A DNA stretch of 64,000 bases. Source: Nissolia schottii. Its lineage: Eukaryota; Streptophyta; Magnoliopsida; Fabales; Fabaceae. Below the pieces are notes generated by a model. It was not told the DNA's origin, did not search any database, and was given only the letters and a program-made list of their open reading frames with translations. Location of the stretch: contig QANU01016882.1 in the NCBI GenBank assembly GCA_003254905.1, positions 78,051-142,050 on the forward strand, written 5' to 3'. The first letter of the stretch is position 1. Every line of letters begins with the position of its first letter. A program made the translations under genes and the position numbers. Positions 34,001-46,000 of this stretch are shown here, in pieces.

Positions 34001-37000
34001 TGTGGGATTTGTTGTAGTTTATATAATAGGAAATCTCTTCTTCAACACAAAAAGCGTATTCTATGAAAATCCATAACGTTGAGTGGTGATTGTTGAATAA
34101 TTCACACGAGATACCGTGGTGGATTTTTGGAACATTCTTGTAAGTGGTAGGTATCATTCTCTTTTATAAGGTTTGATAAGACAAGCATCTAAAGGGTATC
34201 CAACTCCGACAAGGTAGAATATTCCTATAAGATTCTTATGAGTCACTAAGTTAATTTAATTTTTAAAAAAAAAAAAACTTACACTTTGAGTTTTCATTAC
34301 CTTGTGACACTTTGAGAGGATAGCCAGGTGTTGTTCCTTCCCATCCAAGTAAGACATGTAAATTTCAAGTCAAAAGTGCAAGCAGCTAATACATTTTGTG
34401 TAGGGCAATCTTTTCTACCACGATACCTAGGGACTTGTTTCATTGGAACTTTGACGTGCACGTGGGTACAATCAATTGCTCCAATACAATCCTAACATTC
34501 AATTGCCTTATCTAATTGTGTGACACCAATTTATTATTGCTATAAGAAAAGGGTATAAAAGTCCCCAGGTAGAACTTGTAGTTATTGAGTATCTTTGGTG
34601 GAATTTATGCCATCGTCTACCATCCCCTTCAATACATACATTTCAAATCTAAACAATGGAATCATTAATGATTGCATCACCTTCCACCCCATCCCACTCC
34701 ATCCCTTCCACCAATCCAAACAAAGCCTTGGGGTATCTTTGGATGGAGGGATTTGGTGGCTTGAAGGCTGTAAAAATTGTCTAAAAATGCATAGTGCATG
34801 ATTGGAAGATTATATGACGACATTTTATTTTTACCCTCCATTCCATTTCCTTCCAAACATAACCTCAGTGAAGAAAATCATTTTTAAAAAAAAAATATTA
34901 TTTAAGGGTCTATCATGTCTAAAATCTTTAATCCCCTCTTGTAGAGATGATTTCAATCGTTTAGTGGAGTTATTAAATTCAAGGGCTGTGGGCCTTCCTA
35001 AACAAAGAGAGGAAAGGAAAGATGATGAGGGGCTTGTGATTGCTAACGGGCTTCCAAAAGTTTTCAATGATTGTAGACATGAAGAGTCGAAAGGAGCCGT
35101 TTGGAGAAGCTCAACACCTCTTGGTCAATCAAATGTGAGTATTGCAACTGGGTGTTTGAACTTTCCTCATTTACTAGTCGTGTGTGGGTATATTTATATT
35201 TTAGCATTTTGTATAAATACAAATATCATCCTGAGCTTTTTAACTTAAAGAATATTTATCTATCACTTTAGCTTGAAGAATGTTATCTATCATTGTTAAA
35301 GATTAAGTGCGATAATATTTTCGATCTTGCATGTGGACTTTGAAGCATTTGATATGGTTGCTTGGATTCAATAGTTCAGTATTATTAAGTTATTTTCTTT
35401 CGATTGACACAAGGAGAAAGTAAGTCATCCCAAAATATACTAGTTGCTTTTATGTTAGATTGTGTGGAAGTGTAGAATATTAAACCTTTGAATTACCTGG
35501 ACCCAAAAGCATAAGCTTAAACTTAAACCCTAAACTCAAGCTTAAGCTTTTGGGAGAGATGATTCTTGACACAGTATCAGAACTTCTATGATTAAATGGT
35601 TTAGAGTTTGATCCTTATCACATTACCCTAAATAAAATAAGTTGAATTTCAGCACAAGTTAGATGTGCCCGTGCACTGTCCAACTTCAAGTCCAAAGAGT
35701 TCTAGCTTGAGAGGGTGTGTTAAAGAAAAACCATTCAATTGTTGCTACCCAGTAGCTTTAACTTTTGGGAGATGGTTCTTGACATAAAAAATGATGAAAT
35801 GGGTTCAAATTTTTTGTATGTCTTGTTTGTAGGGTTGAATAGATTGAGTTTGGCGATACCTAAAATTGGCACTACCCTTGTGTTTCACGCGAAATAATTT
35901 CGAGGAATCTTTCGACGCTTACACAAACGAATATTTAACGGGGACAAGCGATTGAGATGTTCTAAGGTGAAGAACAAGGGCGAGAATTGCACAAGTAACG
36001 GAGAAGTAGAGAGTGATGGAAACGTAGATTATATTCAAATAAAGGTCACCGGAGTGACTATAGTTACAAAGCTATCCTCGTCAGAGCGAAGGATTATGGT
36101 GCAAGTTACACTGCAGAAAGGGGGGAAAAGATTGTCAAGGTTGAAGGGATTGCTACGATTACAACTACTCGTAGGAAAGCAGGGAAATGAAATGAAAAAG
36201 AAAAGTGGTGACATACGCTAAGCTTCCGTGTGACTGCTGATTGTTGGCTGGGGGACTTACGTGAGTCGATAGGAGTGTCAGGAATCCATCTCGAGTTTAG
36301 TCCAGGAGCCCTGTATTTATAAAGTTTCAGGGCTCTCCTCTTATGGTAAGTGTTCTTCCCTCATTCGTCGACAGTTTTACCACCTTTGATCAAGGAGGTC
36401 CGCATAATGCGGGCCGATTGCGCTTGCATATGTGACATGACATGCAACAGTTGTCTACATTGTCCTCCTTAGCAGTTGTGCCACCTTCTGAACATGGGAA
36501 GTTATTCTCCCGTAGTGGCCACGTCAGATGGGAGGTTATGGATTTAAATTTGCTAACCGTTCCCTCCACAGAACGGGCTTAAAGCCACGATTTTATGCTA
36601 AGTCTCAAACTCTGTTGCAAGATTAGCCCAACACTGGCTATTGCAATGAGGCGACCGTGACAATTCCTTAGATGGATCATTATCTTTGCGATAGTTTCTA
36701 CTTTAGTCAGCTGTCGCGAGGTTAGCCTCATACGAGGCCACTACCATGAAGCGACCGTGACAATCCTTAGCCGAATTGTCATCTTTGCGACAACTTTCTC
36801 TCATTCGTCAAAATTTGGTGTCGACATCTTAGTCACTTATTTCTAATTGTTCTTTGATTTTCTGTCACGGCGAGTACTCCCTTGCAACCATTCTTAGCTA
36901 CTCTCTAGCGATTCTTTGTCGCTAAATAACTATTGTCGCGACGACTCTTCTGTCGTGACCCATTTTCTAGCGAGCCTTAGTGATTATTTCCACTACACTT

Positions 37001-40000
37001 GGCTGCTCACATCCGCGTCGCCAATGTTCCTCCCTTCTGCGTCGCCAACATTTATTTCAACGCAAACTCTTTGTCATAATTTGCTTTACGCCATACTGTG
37101 AATTTTGGCGACCTAGCACCTTTCCACCGTTCCTCTTCTATAAATAGCCCGTTTTCGACAGCGATTTCCAATCCTCTTTATCTTCGCCCCTGGCCCTTAA
37201 AGCTTTCCCTATTCTATGGTCGATGTGGCGAAAAATTATAGCCATGGATTCGCCTATCTCCACCCTTTCCGAACAACACTCCTTCAGTTACAACCTTGTT
37301 GTTGCGACAGCTTTCTTCCATGATCCTATGGTAACTCATGTTATCGCCCAAAATGAGAGAAGCATCTGGTTTTCTCTATGCCATTGAGTGCATTCTTCCT
37401 TCTACAAAAGTTGTCATACTTCTCATCGGCCTTACGAATGGGTGGGAAGATGACCTTTCCCTTCCTCGTATTGCCATGATCGATGAGCCTCACAACCTTT
37501 TTGCCTCAACGAGGGCCTTCGCCCCCAAGGAATACACTGTGAGGATAACCTTATCCTCAAAGCTGGCTTTGTAGGCCAGTTCGGGATTTAGGTTATCAGG
37601 AAGAACGTGGCTCTTCAAGACGGCCACTCGTGGTGGATGCCCATGACGGCCTGGACCGAATTTTGGCGAGAACTGAAGAGGCACTAAGCGAGCCATGTAC
37701 CGAAGCCTTTTGATTCAATGTGTATTAGCCTGCACTATCGCTGCTTTTAGGATATAGAAAGATGGGATTAGATACCAGGGAGCTCTTTTGTAATGTATCT
37801 CAAATGTAATCATCATGTTATCAATGTAATTTGTGGATTTTGAGATATTTACCATTTATACTGTGCCGCTCTACTTTGCACATCTCTTATTTCATGTATT
37901 CCCCGATAATTTTTTAGCGACCATAAATGGGCCTTCCCAATTTGGCGACTTGCTATAGACTGGGGACATTTTATCAATGCGTAGAATGGCTTTCCAAACA
38001 AGTTCGCCGTCTGCGAACGATTTGTCTTTTACCCTACGATTGTATGATTTAGCCATAATCTCTTTTTGCCTTTGCATGGCTTCCAGTGCGTTTAGTCGCC
38101 CTTCTTCCAATTCATCCAATTTGTCGAACATTAGGTCCCAGTATTCATCCACCGGCAATTCGTCTTGTATCGCGACCCGTATGCTTTGAAGAGTAACTTC
38201 AATCGGTAATACGACATCATGGCCGTAGACCAATTTTTTTGGAGTCGTTTTGGTTGCACCATTAGGTACATTCCTAATTGCCCATAATGCCTGACTCAAG
38301 GTCTCGTGCCACTTCTTAGGGTGGCGACCAATGTTTCTTAAGCAGTGATATGATTATCTTATTCATCGCTTCTACTCAGCCATTTGCTTGAGCGTAATAC
38401 GGTGTCGAGTTTAACATCTCGACTTTTCTAGTGGCGGCATAGTCTGTTAACTTACGACCAATAAACATTGTTCCATTATCAGTAGTTATTGTTTGAGGGA
38501 TACCGAAATGATGTATTATATTTCTTCGACGAAATCAATGATCACGTCTTGTGTTACCTCCCTCAGGGGCATAGCTTCGACCCATTTAGTAAAATAGTTG
38601 ACCGCCACTAGAATGAATGTGTCCTTTGGATGAGTTAGGGTGAATTTGACCAATTAGGTCCACAGCCCAACTTTTAAAGGGCTAACACTTTAATATCGCA
38701 CGCAACTCTGTCGCTCGCAGAGGCTCATGCTTTTGGCATTCGATGCACAACTTTGCCATTTCATGACAATCTTTGATCATCGTAGGCCAATACAACCGTT
38801 GTCGGCGCAATACCCATTTCATCTTATCACTTGTATGGTGCGCTCCACAAATCCCTTTGTGGACCTCATCTAAAGCCAAACGAGCGCCTTCTGGCCCGAT
38901 GCACTTTGCTAGATTTCCGTCGCACCCTTTTCTTAATAACATGTCGTTCATGATCACGTAACTTGGTGCGATTGATCTCACCCTTCTGTTGTCATGCTCA
39001 TGAGGGTCTACTAAGTAATCAATAATTGGCTTCCTCCGGTCTTGGTCACTTATCAGAGCAACCATTAGAACCTCCCTGTCTTCGACCGGTGTACCATTTA
39101 ATTTTAGGGTCGCCATCTTTTTCTATCAATCTTGGCGACACCCTGTAACCCGAAGCAAGTTGAGCAAGCTTATTGGCCTCCCAGTTTGCTTCTCTAGGAA
39201 TGTGACGAATGATCACATTACCCATGTGAGAGATTAACTCAATCACTTTTTGTTTTAATGTATTTAAATGGTCGTTGCGACACTGCAACTCACCTGTCAC
39301 TTGTTTGATGACCAATTAGGAGTCGCCGAGGATCTCGACCGTTTGAGCCCTCTGGCTTGCCAAAAATTTCAATCCTGCAATGAGGGGCTTCATATTTTGC
39401 CTCATTATTGGATGTGTTTCGATCCATTTTATACATGAGTCTAGTCACGATTTCAGTTGGTTACACAATTAAGACTCTTATGCCCGCACCCTTGGTATGC
39501 TTCGACTCGTCGAAATACAGTTTCCAAGGTTTCGTGCTAATGACATTGATATCATTGACCTCCTCCTTAGGGTGTTCAACTAAGAAATCGGCCAACACTT
39601 GGCCCTTCACTGATTTAGCAAGAACATATGTTAGATTGAACTGCGTTAATGCCAACATCCACTTGCCAACGCGACCATGGATCATGGGCAATGATAATAT
39701 GTATTTGATAATGTCTGTTTGGGCAATGATAAGCACATCACTTGTCACCAGGTAGTATTTTAGTTTCATGCAAGTGAAGTACAAGGATAAGCATAGCTTT
39801 TCTATAGCGCTATATCTAGATTCTACATCAGTCAATGAACGACTCATATAGTACACCACTCTTTCGACACCCATCTCATTCTCTTGGGCTAACATGCTCC
39901 CGATGGTTGTCACTGATGTAGTTAGATAAACTTTAAATGCTTGGTTCTTTCTTGGCGTTGCCATTACTGGAGGACTGCTTAGATACTCCTTAATTTATTC

Positions 40001-43000
40001 AAAGCTTTCTTGGTGTACTTTCTCCCACGTAAATTTCTCTTCTTTTTTAAGCTTTATAAGTGGGGTGAATATCCTTGTCTTTCCTGACAAGTTGGCGATA
40101 AAGCGTCGTAAATAATTAACCTTTCCTAAGAACGATTGAAGCTCCTTTTTATTGGTGGGGGGTTTAGCTTCGATCATCGCCATGGTTTTGTTCTTATCAA
40201 CCTCGACCCCTTTCTTATGTACCAAGAACCCAAGAAAATTTCTTGCGGTCACGCCGAAAGCACACTTTAAGGAGGTTCATTTTCAGTTTGTGCTTTCGCA
40301 TCTTATCAAACGCTTTTTGCAAATGCTCTAAGTGTTCTTCCTTTGCATTTGATTTTATGACCACATTGTCTATATACACCTCCACAAACTTGCCCAAGTA
40401 TTCATGAGATATACAGTTCATTGCTCTTTGATACGTCGCGCCAGTGTTCTTGAGTTCGAAGGGATCATTACCCACTCATAGGTGCCTAGAGCACCCGAAC
40501 ATCGGAAGGCTATCTTAGCGACATCTTCTTCGGCGATATAAATTTTGTTATGTCCCGAATACCCATCCATGAAACTTAGGATGTGATGCCCCACCGCAGA
40601 ATCAATCAACATGTCTGCTATTGCCATGGGATACTCATCCTTTGGGGTCGCGTTGTTTAGATTTTTTAAATCTATACATATCCTCAGCTTCTCGTTTTTC
40701 TTCACGACAGGATCTATGTTGGAAATCCAATCCACATATCTAGCTATTCTAATGAACTTAGCTTTAAGAAGTCTTTCGATTTCTTCTATAATTTTAAGCA
40801 CCACCTCTGGATCAAATCGCGGGGGGGCTTGTTTAATTGGTCACGACTGCTCTTTAATTGGTAGTCGATGTTCGACCAAATCACAAACCTGGCATTTCTT
40901 CATACTCCCAAGCAAAACAATCTTTGTTTCTCTGGAGAATAGCAACCAATTTGCTTCTGAACTCGTGACTTAGAAGCTTACTTGTGTAAGTTGGTCGCTT
41001 TTCATTTGTGTCACCGAGTTCTATTTCCTCTAATGGATCTTGTACTTCTACTTTTTTATCGTCTGATAAATCTTTTTCAAAACCAAGATTCTCATAATCG
41101 TGAAGGCAATCTAAGTTTGAATTGGAAACGTTAGAAACATGATCAAGGCTATTACAATCGGCTATGTAAGCCGCTAATTGAGCCATGTGGCTCATTACAT
41201 CATTTTGACTAATCATGATCATGGGTCGTGCCTGCCTCGACTGTCGGCGATGTAATTGATCCCTCGGGATCAATGTGGATTGCATTGTAGTCCTCTTGAG
41301 GTATACCCTCTTCAAGTCCTGGTACAGATATGTATCGAAGGGAGGATCTTCGACTGGTGTGGGTTTCTTCTTGCGACCTTTCTTTCTTGCCCACTTGCAC
41401 ACCTACAATGGGTCGAGTGGCCAGAATGGAGGTTTTGGCGGTACTTTACTTCTTGCCAATCCTCTAGAAGTTAAAACAATGCGACTCGTTGGGTCGCTTT
41501 GAGCCGCCTACCCTTGTTCTACAGTCTTTCTTTTCGCCGTTGTTGGCAACATGTGCTATATTTTATCGCGAACATTGCCCTTGGTGTCTGCAGAGCATTT
41601 TTCTGTAAGAGCTTGTGAAATGCTCTCTCCAGGTCTTTGTTCTCCGACATGAGTATTCTCAGGGGGTCGCTATATCTGGCGACTACTACCTCTCTTGAAT
41701 TTTCTTTCGCGATTACGCCCCTTGGAGGTGCGGGGCCATTTGCCGTGGTTAGGAGCATAATTGGGCCTTGCGTTTTCGATCCAAACATTGGTGGCGACAT
41801 TCGCGGGAGGCATATGTGTGCGACTCGTTTTTCTGGCCTTAATCTCGATCGCCGCTTTTGCCTCCTCTTCCTCCAGGATTACTTTTCGCCATGTTTCTTC
41901 GTCGACTGCTTGGTGGCGAGTCGAGATCCACTCATCATCCTTGATGAACAATGACCCACAGTGAGGGCAGAGATCGGCAAGCGGAACCTCATGCCTCTTG
42001 AGGAATTCAATTAGGCTCTCGTTAGCCTTTGGGTTGTTAGAATTCACATCCTCCAGTTCTGGTCACACTATTTCTCGGTGCGCATCCTCTGTTTCCTCAT
42101 CGCCAAGGCCTAGCGTATTAATTGCCATATGCGCGTGGCTTGCTTTCCTGACTCTCACCTCAGCCGCCACTTTTGCCTTTTCCACTTTCAAGGCCCTTTG
42201 TCGCTCAGCTTCCTCATCGTGCGTTTTGCGTTGGACCCAAGTTTTTGAAACCTCTCTGTTGAACACCAAGCTGTGATGATGACAGAAGTCGACTGCTTGA
42301 TCGTCTTCTTTATGTCGCATGAGGATGTCCACAAGGCTCTCTCCAGGCTTCGGGTACAGAGTAGTCTTACTTTCGAATTCGTCGAACTCGTATGTCTCCT
42401 TGTATTGCTCTTCATCCATCTTATCGCCGCTGAGGCATATCGTGTTGATTGCATGGTGGCTGTTTCAGCGTAGGCAGAATTGAGTTCAAAGGGGTCTGTA
42501 TCAACAGTCATCTTTCTCTCCTCGAACTTCAGTCGCCCTTCCTTAATTGCTTTTTGAATCATCTCCCTGAAATGTACACAACCATTAGTTAAATAGGAAG
42601 AAGACAGATGAAATTTACAGAACTTACATCCTCTTAATTCTTCTGGGCTAGGCATAGTTTTTCCTTTCGGTAGGACTAGTTTATCTTTGAACAGAACATC
42701 AAAGATTTGATCTGCCGTAGTTATATCAAATGTGTACACTCTATGCGACACGTTAGCAGGGCTCATTTTTTCTTTATTCTTAATGGGTCGCAGGGAATTA
42801 CACACATATGGTGGTCCCTTTTTTAACACAACCGCATCTACCTTATAGCATTCATCGCTATTAGACTTGCTATGTTCAATATTTGCGACCTCGTTGATGC
42901 GACTGAGTTTTCTACTCTGAGTCTTTCGACTCTTTCAGCCTCCTATCGAATCTGCTCTATTTGTTTAACTTTCTCGACCAATTGAGTCAAGTTGATAGTG

Positions 43001-46000
43001 TGCTGGTTCACTAGCCTATCTCTAGTGTATAGGTCTAGGCCATTGGTCGCGATATTGACCATCTCAATTTCGTGTATGGGAGTATAACATCTACTCCTCA
43101 AAGTGGGGAACCTGGCAATATAATCCTCTATGGATTCACCATGCATTCTTTTTATCGAATATAAGTCAAGCAAATTGACCTTCGCCTCGTCGCAAAAGAA
43201 TTGCTCATAGAAGGCCCTTTCCATCTCAGCCCAAGTGTGGATTGAGTTTGGCCTTAGATTGGAGAACCAGATGAAGGCATTTTTCGTATAAGACGATGGG
43301 AAGAATCTCACTTTGAGGGATTCATTCGATGCCAATTCACCTATCTCTAGGGTATACCTAGCGATATGTTCTATTGTTGATTCGCTAGGTTCTTCGGCGA
43401 ACTTTGTGAGCGACTTCGGTGCCTTCCAGCCTCTAGGAAGTTTTGCCGTTTGTATGTACTTAGGGAAGGCCGATGTAAAATAGGGCGGGTTACTAGTGCC
43501 CACACCGTCGAGATTTTGCCCCCTTTCGACTAGGTGGACATTCCTTTCTAGCAACCTATAGTAGTCGCCATGTAACCCTTCATCACCTCTTAGGTGATGC
43601 ATGTGCCTTTCTAGGCGATCAAACCTTCTATTATTTGTTTCTACCTTGTATGCATTTGCTGTAGAGTGTCATCTTTTTTTTGTGTCAGATGTAATTCTGT
43701 TTATATGATAGTTAAATTAATAACACTCCAGGTTCGAGATGAAATTGGTGCTTCACCAATTGAGATTGCTAGGGCATACATGGATTCCCGTGCAACAGAA
43801 GTAGGCCCCAGTTCTACGAGCATGATACAAAATGTTGGAAGCAGGGTGCTGCATGGTGCTGAAGCTGCAATAACATCATATGACTCATCGCCATCTATGA
43901 AGACATCATCAACATGTTGGCCCGGTGTTGTGGTACAGGATGCTTATATAACACCACAAGGTCAAAGAAGTAGATCCAGTCTTTACAAATTCACGCGAAC
44001 TCCTTATTCTAGAACTCTCTTATCAAAGTCTAAATCAAGGGTATATTCGTTTTTTTAGTTTGTCTTGTATTTTAATGCCTCACTGTGTTTCCAAACTAGT
44101 TACATTTTTCCTTTTATTTTTCGCTAGTTGACTCGAATAGAAGGCGAATATGGCAACATTTTGTCAACTCCCCTCCGTCAATCACGGACAGTATATCTGC
44201 AGGTATCCTTCAGTTACTAGTGTTTATTTTTTATTGTATTGATGTTGTACACGGTATACATACATATCTGTTTGCACTGGTGGAACACATTTTTTCTTCA
44301 CATTTCTCTCTAATTATATTATTATGATTCTTTACCTTTAATTGCATTATTGATTTTCAGTTATTTATTCACTAAATTGGTTGTAGCGATGTTTCTTCAG
44401 TTTGGAATTTGTTATGGATAGTCTTTAATGGTTTCTGTTTGCTGCTTGGATGCATGGTCAACAGATTTGTAGAGATCTCCTAAATTGGCTATTTTTTTTT
44501 CCAGAGTTTCCTTCCTTTTGTTAGGTTTTTCTCTTTCTAGTTTCTCTTGGCGAGCATTTCTTATCCTCCAAACTTTTTCTTGCCTTTTTTCTTCCTCTCT
44601 CATAAAATTTCTTCCTTTATAAAAAATAATCTTTAAATTGATTTGTTATCTTTCTTGATTCAGTTATTATTGCACTAACTTAATTATAACATAGGATAAA
44701 TCTAAATTTGATGCTTCAAAAAGTGGATATGGATCTGTTGGACCAATACGTCGAATTGGCCATAAGGTTGGTTCACAATCTTCAAGAGTTGCTTATTCAT
44801 CTCTGAATGGCCCTTCACAAAGAAAAAGCTCTGTCGCTAATGAAGGTTTCACTCCAACTGTTACAAATGGCTCGGATCTTGATGGAACAAACGCTCTTAA
44901 GGTGGGCTTTGAGGCGGGTATTCCGGTACACATGCATACCAGTTTGATGGCTAAGAAGATACTGGAGCATATTGATAGAAATATCCCCACTCCTAAAGAG
45001 AAATCTGCTGAGCTGAATCTGGCAACTAAATGGAAGAGACCTGAGTCATCTGTTAACGTCAGTACTATCTTGTCAAATGAAAATAATGGCTTGCTAAAAT
45101 TAAAAGGTGTCAGTCCCTATAAATATGATGGGCTTGCTGTCACAAAATATACACCTAGAAATGAAGGTCAGGGGAACTACCATATTGACATTCTACCGAG
45201 GGAGAGTACTGACAAATCTACAGATGTCAGAAAAGAAGGAACTTTGGCATCTGACATGAATGTTTGGAGCAGCATCCCTACACTTGGTAATGATGCAAGG
45301 TCTATGCAAAATTATGCTGGTTCTGGGAATTTCTTAGTGAAGTCTACCGAAGAGGTACAAATTATTTGATGAACATAAAATTCATTTACATGTAGTTTTC
45401 ATATTTGGCCTATCAAATTGGATTTATTATGAAGGTGCATATTATATTCTGATTGGAAGAAAGAATTTGATTTGCCTAAGCAAGCAATGCTTGGAATTTA
45501 ACTTCTGGTCATCAAGTTATTGATCATTTTAAAATCAATAATGTTTTGATTTGAGTTATCATGATACATTTAACATTAGCATACTATTTATAGAACCTAG
45601 AGTTTCTGACAGATTAACCTATGCAGGATGCATTTAAGACTCTCCCCTGTGGTGGTCACCTTTCAATAGTAAATGAAGAAAAGAAGCCTCTCTCTAACTC
45701 TTCAGCCAGTAAACCAGTTTTAACTCCTATTTCCATCAAGAAGCCTGACTCAAGGTGGACATTGGCATCTGATAATGGCTCGGGATTTACCTTCCCTGTT
45801 TCAACATCCTCTTCTGTATTTTCTGAGCCACCAACGCCTTCCATCATGCCCTTATTCTCTAGTGGGGACAACAATCAATCAAAAGAAAGATCTACTGAAC
45901 TATCATATAGTTTTGGTTTGAAAAGGTCCAATGCCACAGTAATATTTTCCTTCCCATCTACAAGCAAACCTGCTGCTCATAATGATGCCAGTGACATAAA

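Larger units (their letters stand above)
35851..43668 (-). mobile_element. Ty3/gypsy Tat-type retrotransposon, 5' truncated and degenerate
   Basis: The element is antisense to the host gene and fills most of NUP1-like intron 4. Going down in coordinate: gag (43668-42943), a CCHC-like block and duplicated modules (42829-41519), pre-RT linker (41402-40881), reverse transcriptase (40804-39995), RNase H followed by a second RNase H-like region (39964-39046), integrase (39116-37892), 3' untranslated region and 3' LTR (36826-35851). The gag-RT-RH-second RH-INT order fits the Tat lineage. No 5' LTR or leader remains: gag-coding sequence ends within 70 bp of the exon 5 splice acceptor. Many frameshifts and stops are present. 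Confidence 0.88.

Noticed and set aside
34802..35248. 148-codon open frame from an ATG in intron 3
   Set aside because: Only its middle (34945-35134) is real, as NUP1-like exon 4. The ATG and both ends are intronic read-through.
37338..37574. 78-codon plus-strand frame in the gypsy 3' region
   Set aside because: It lies antisense in the untranslated part of the retrotransposon and has no recognisable family.
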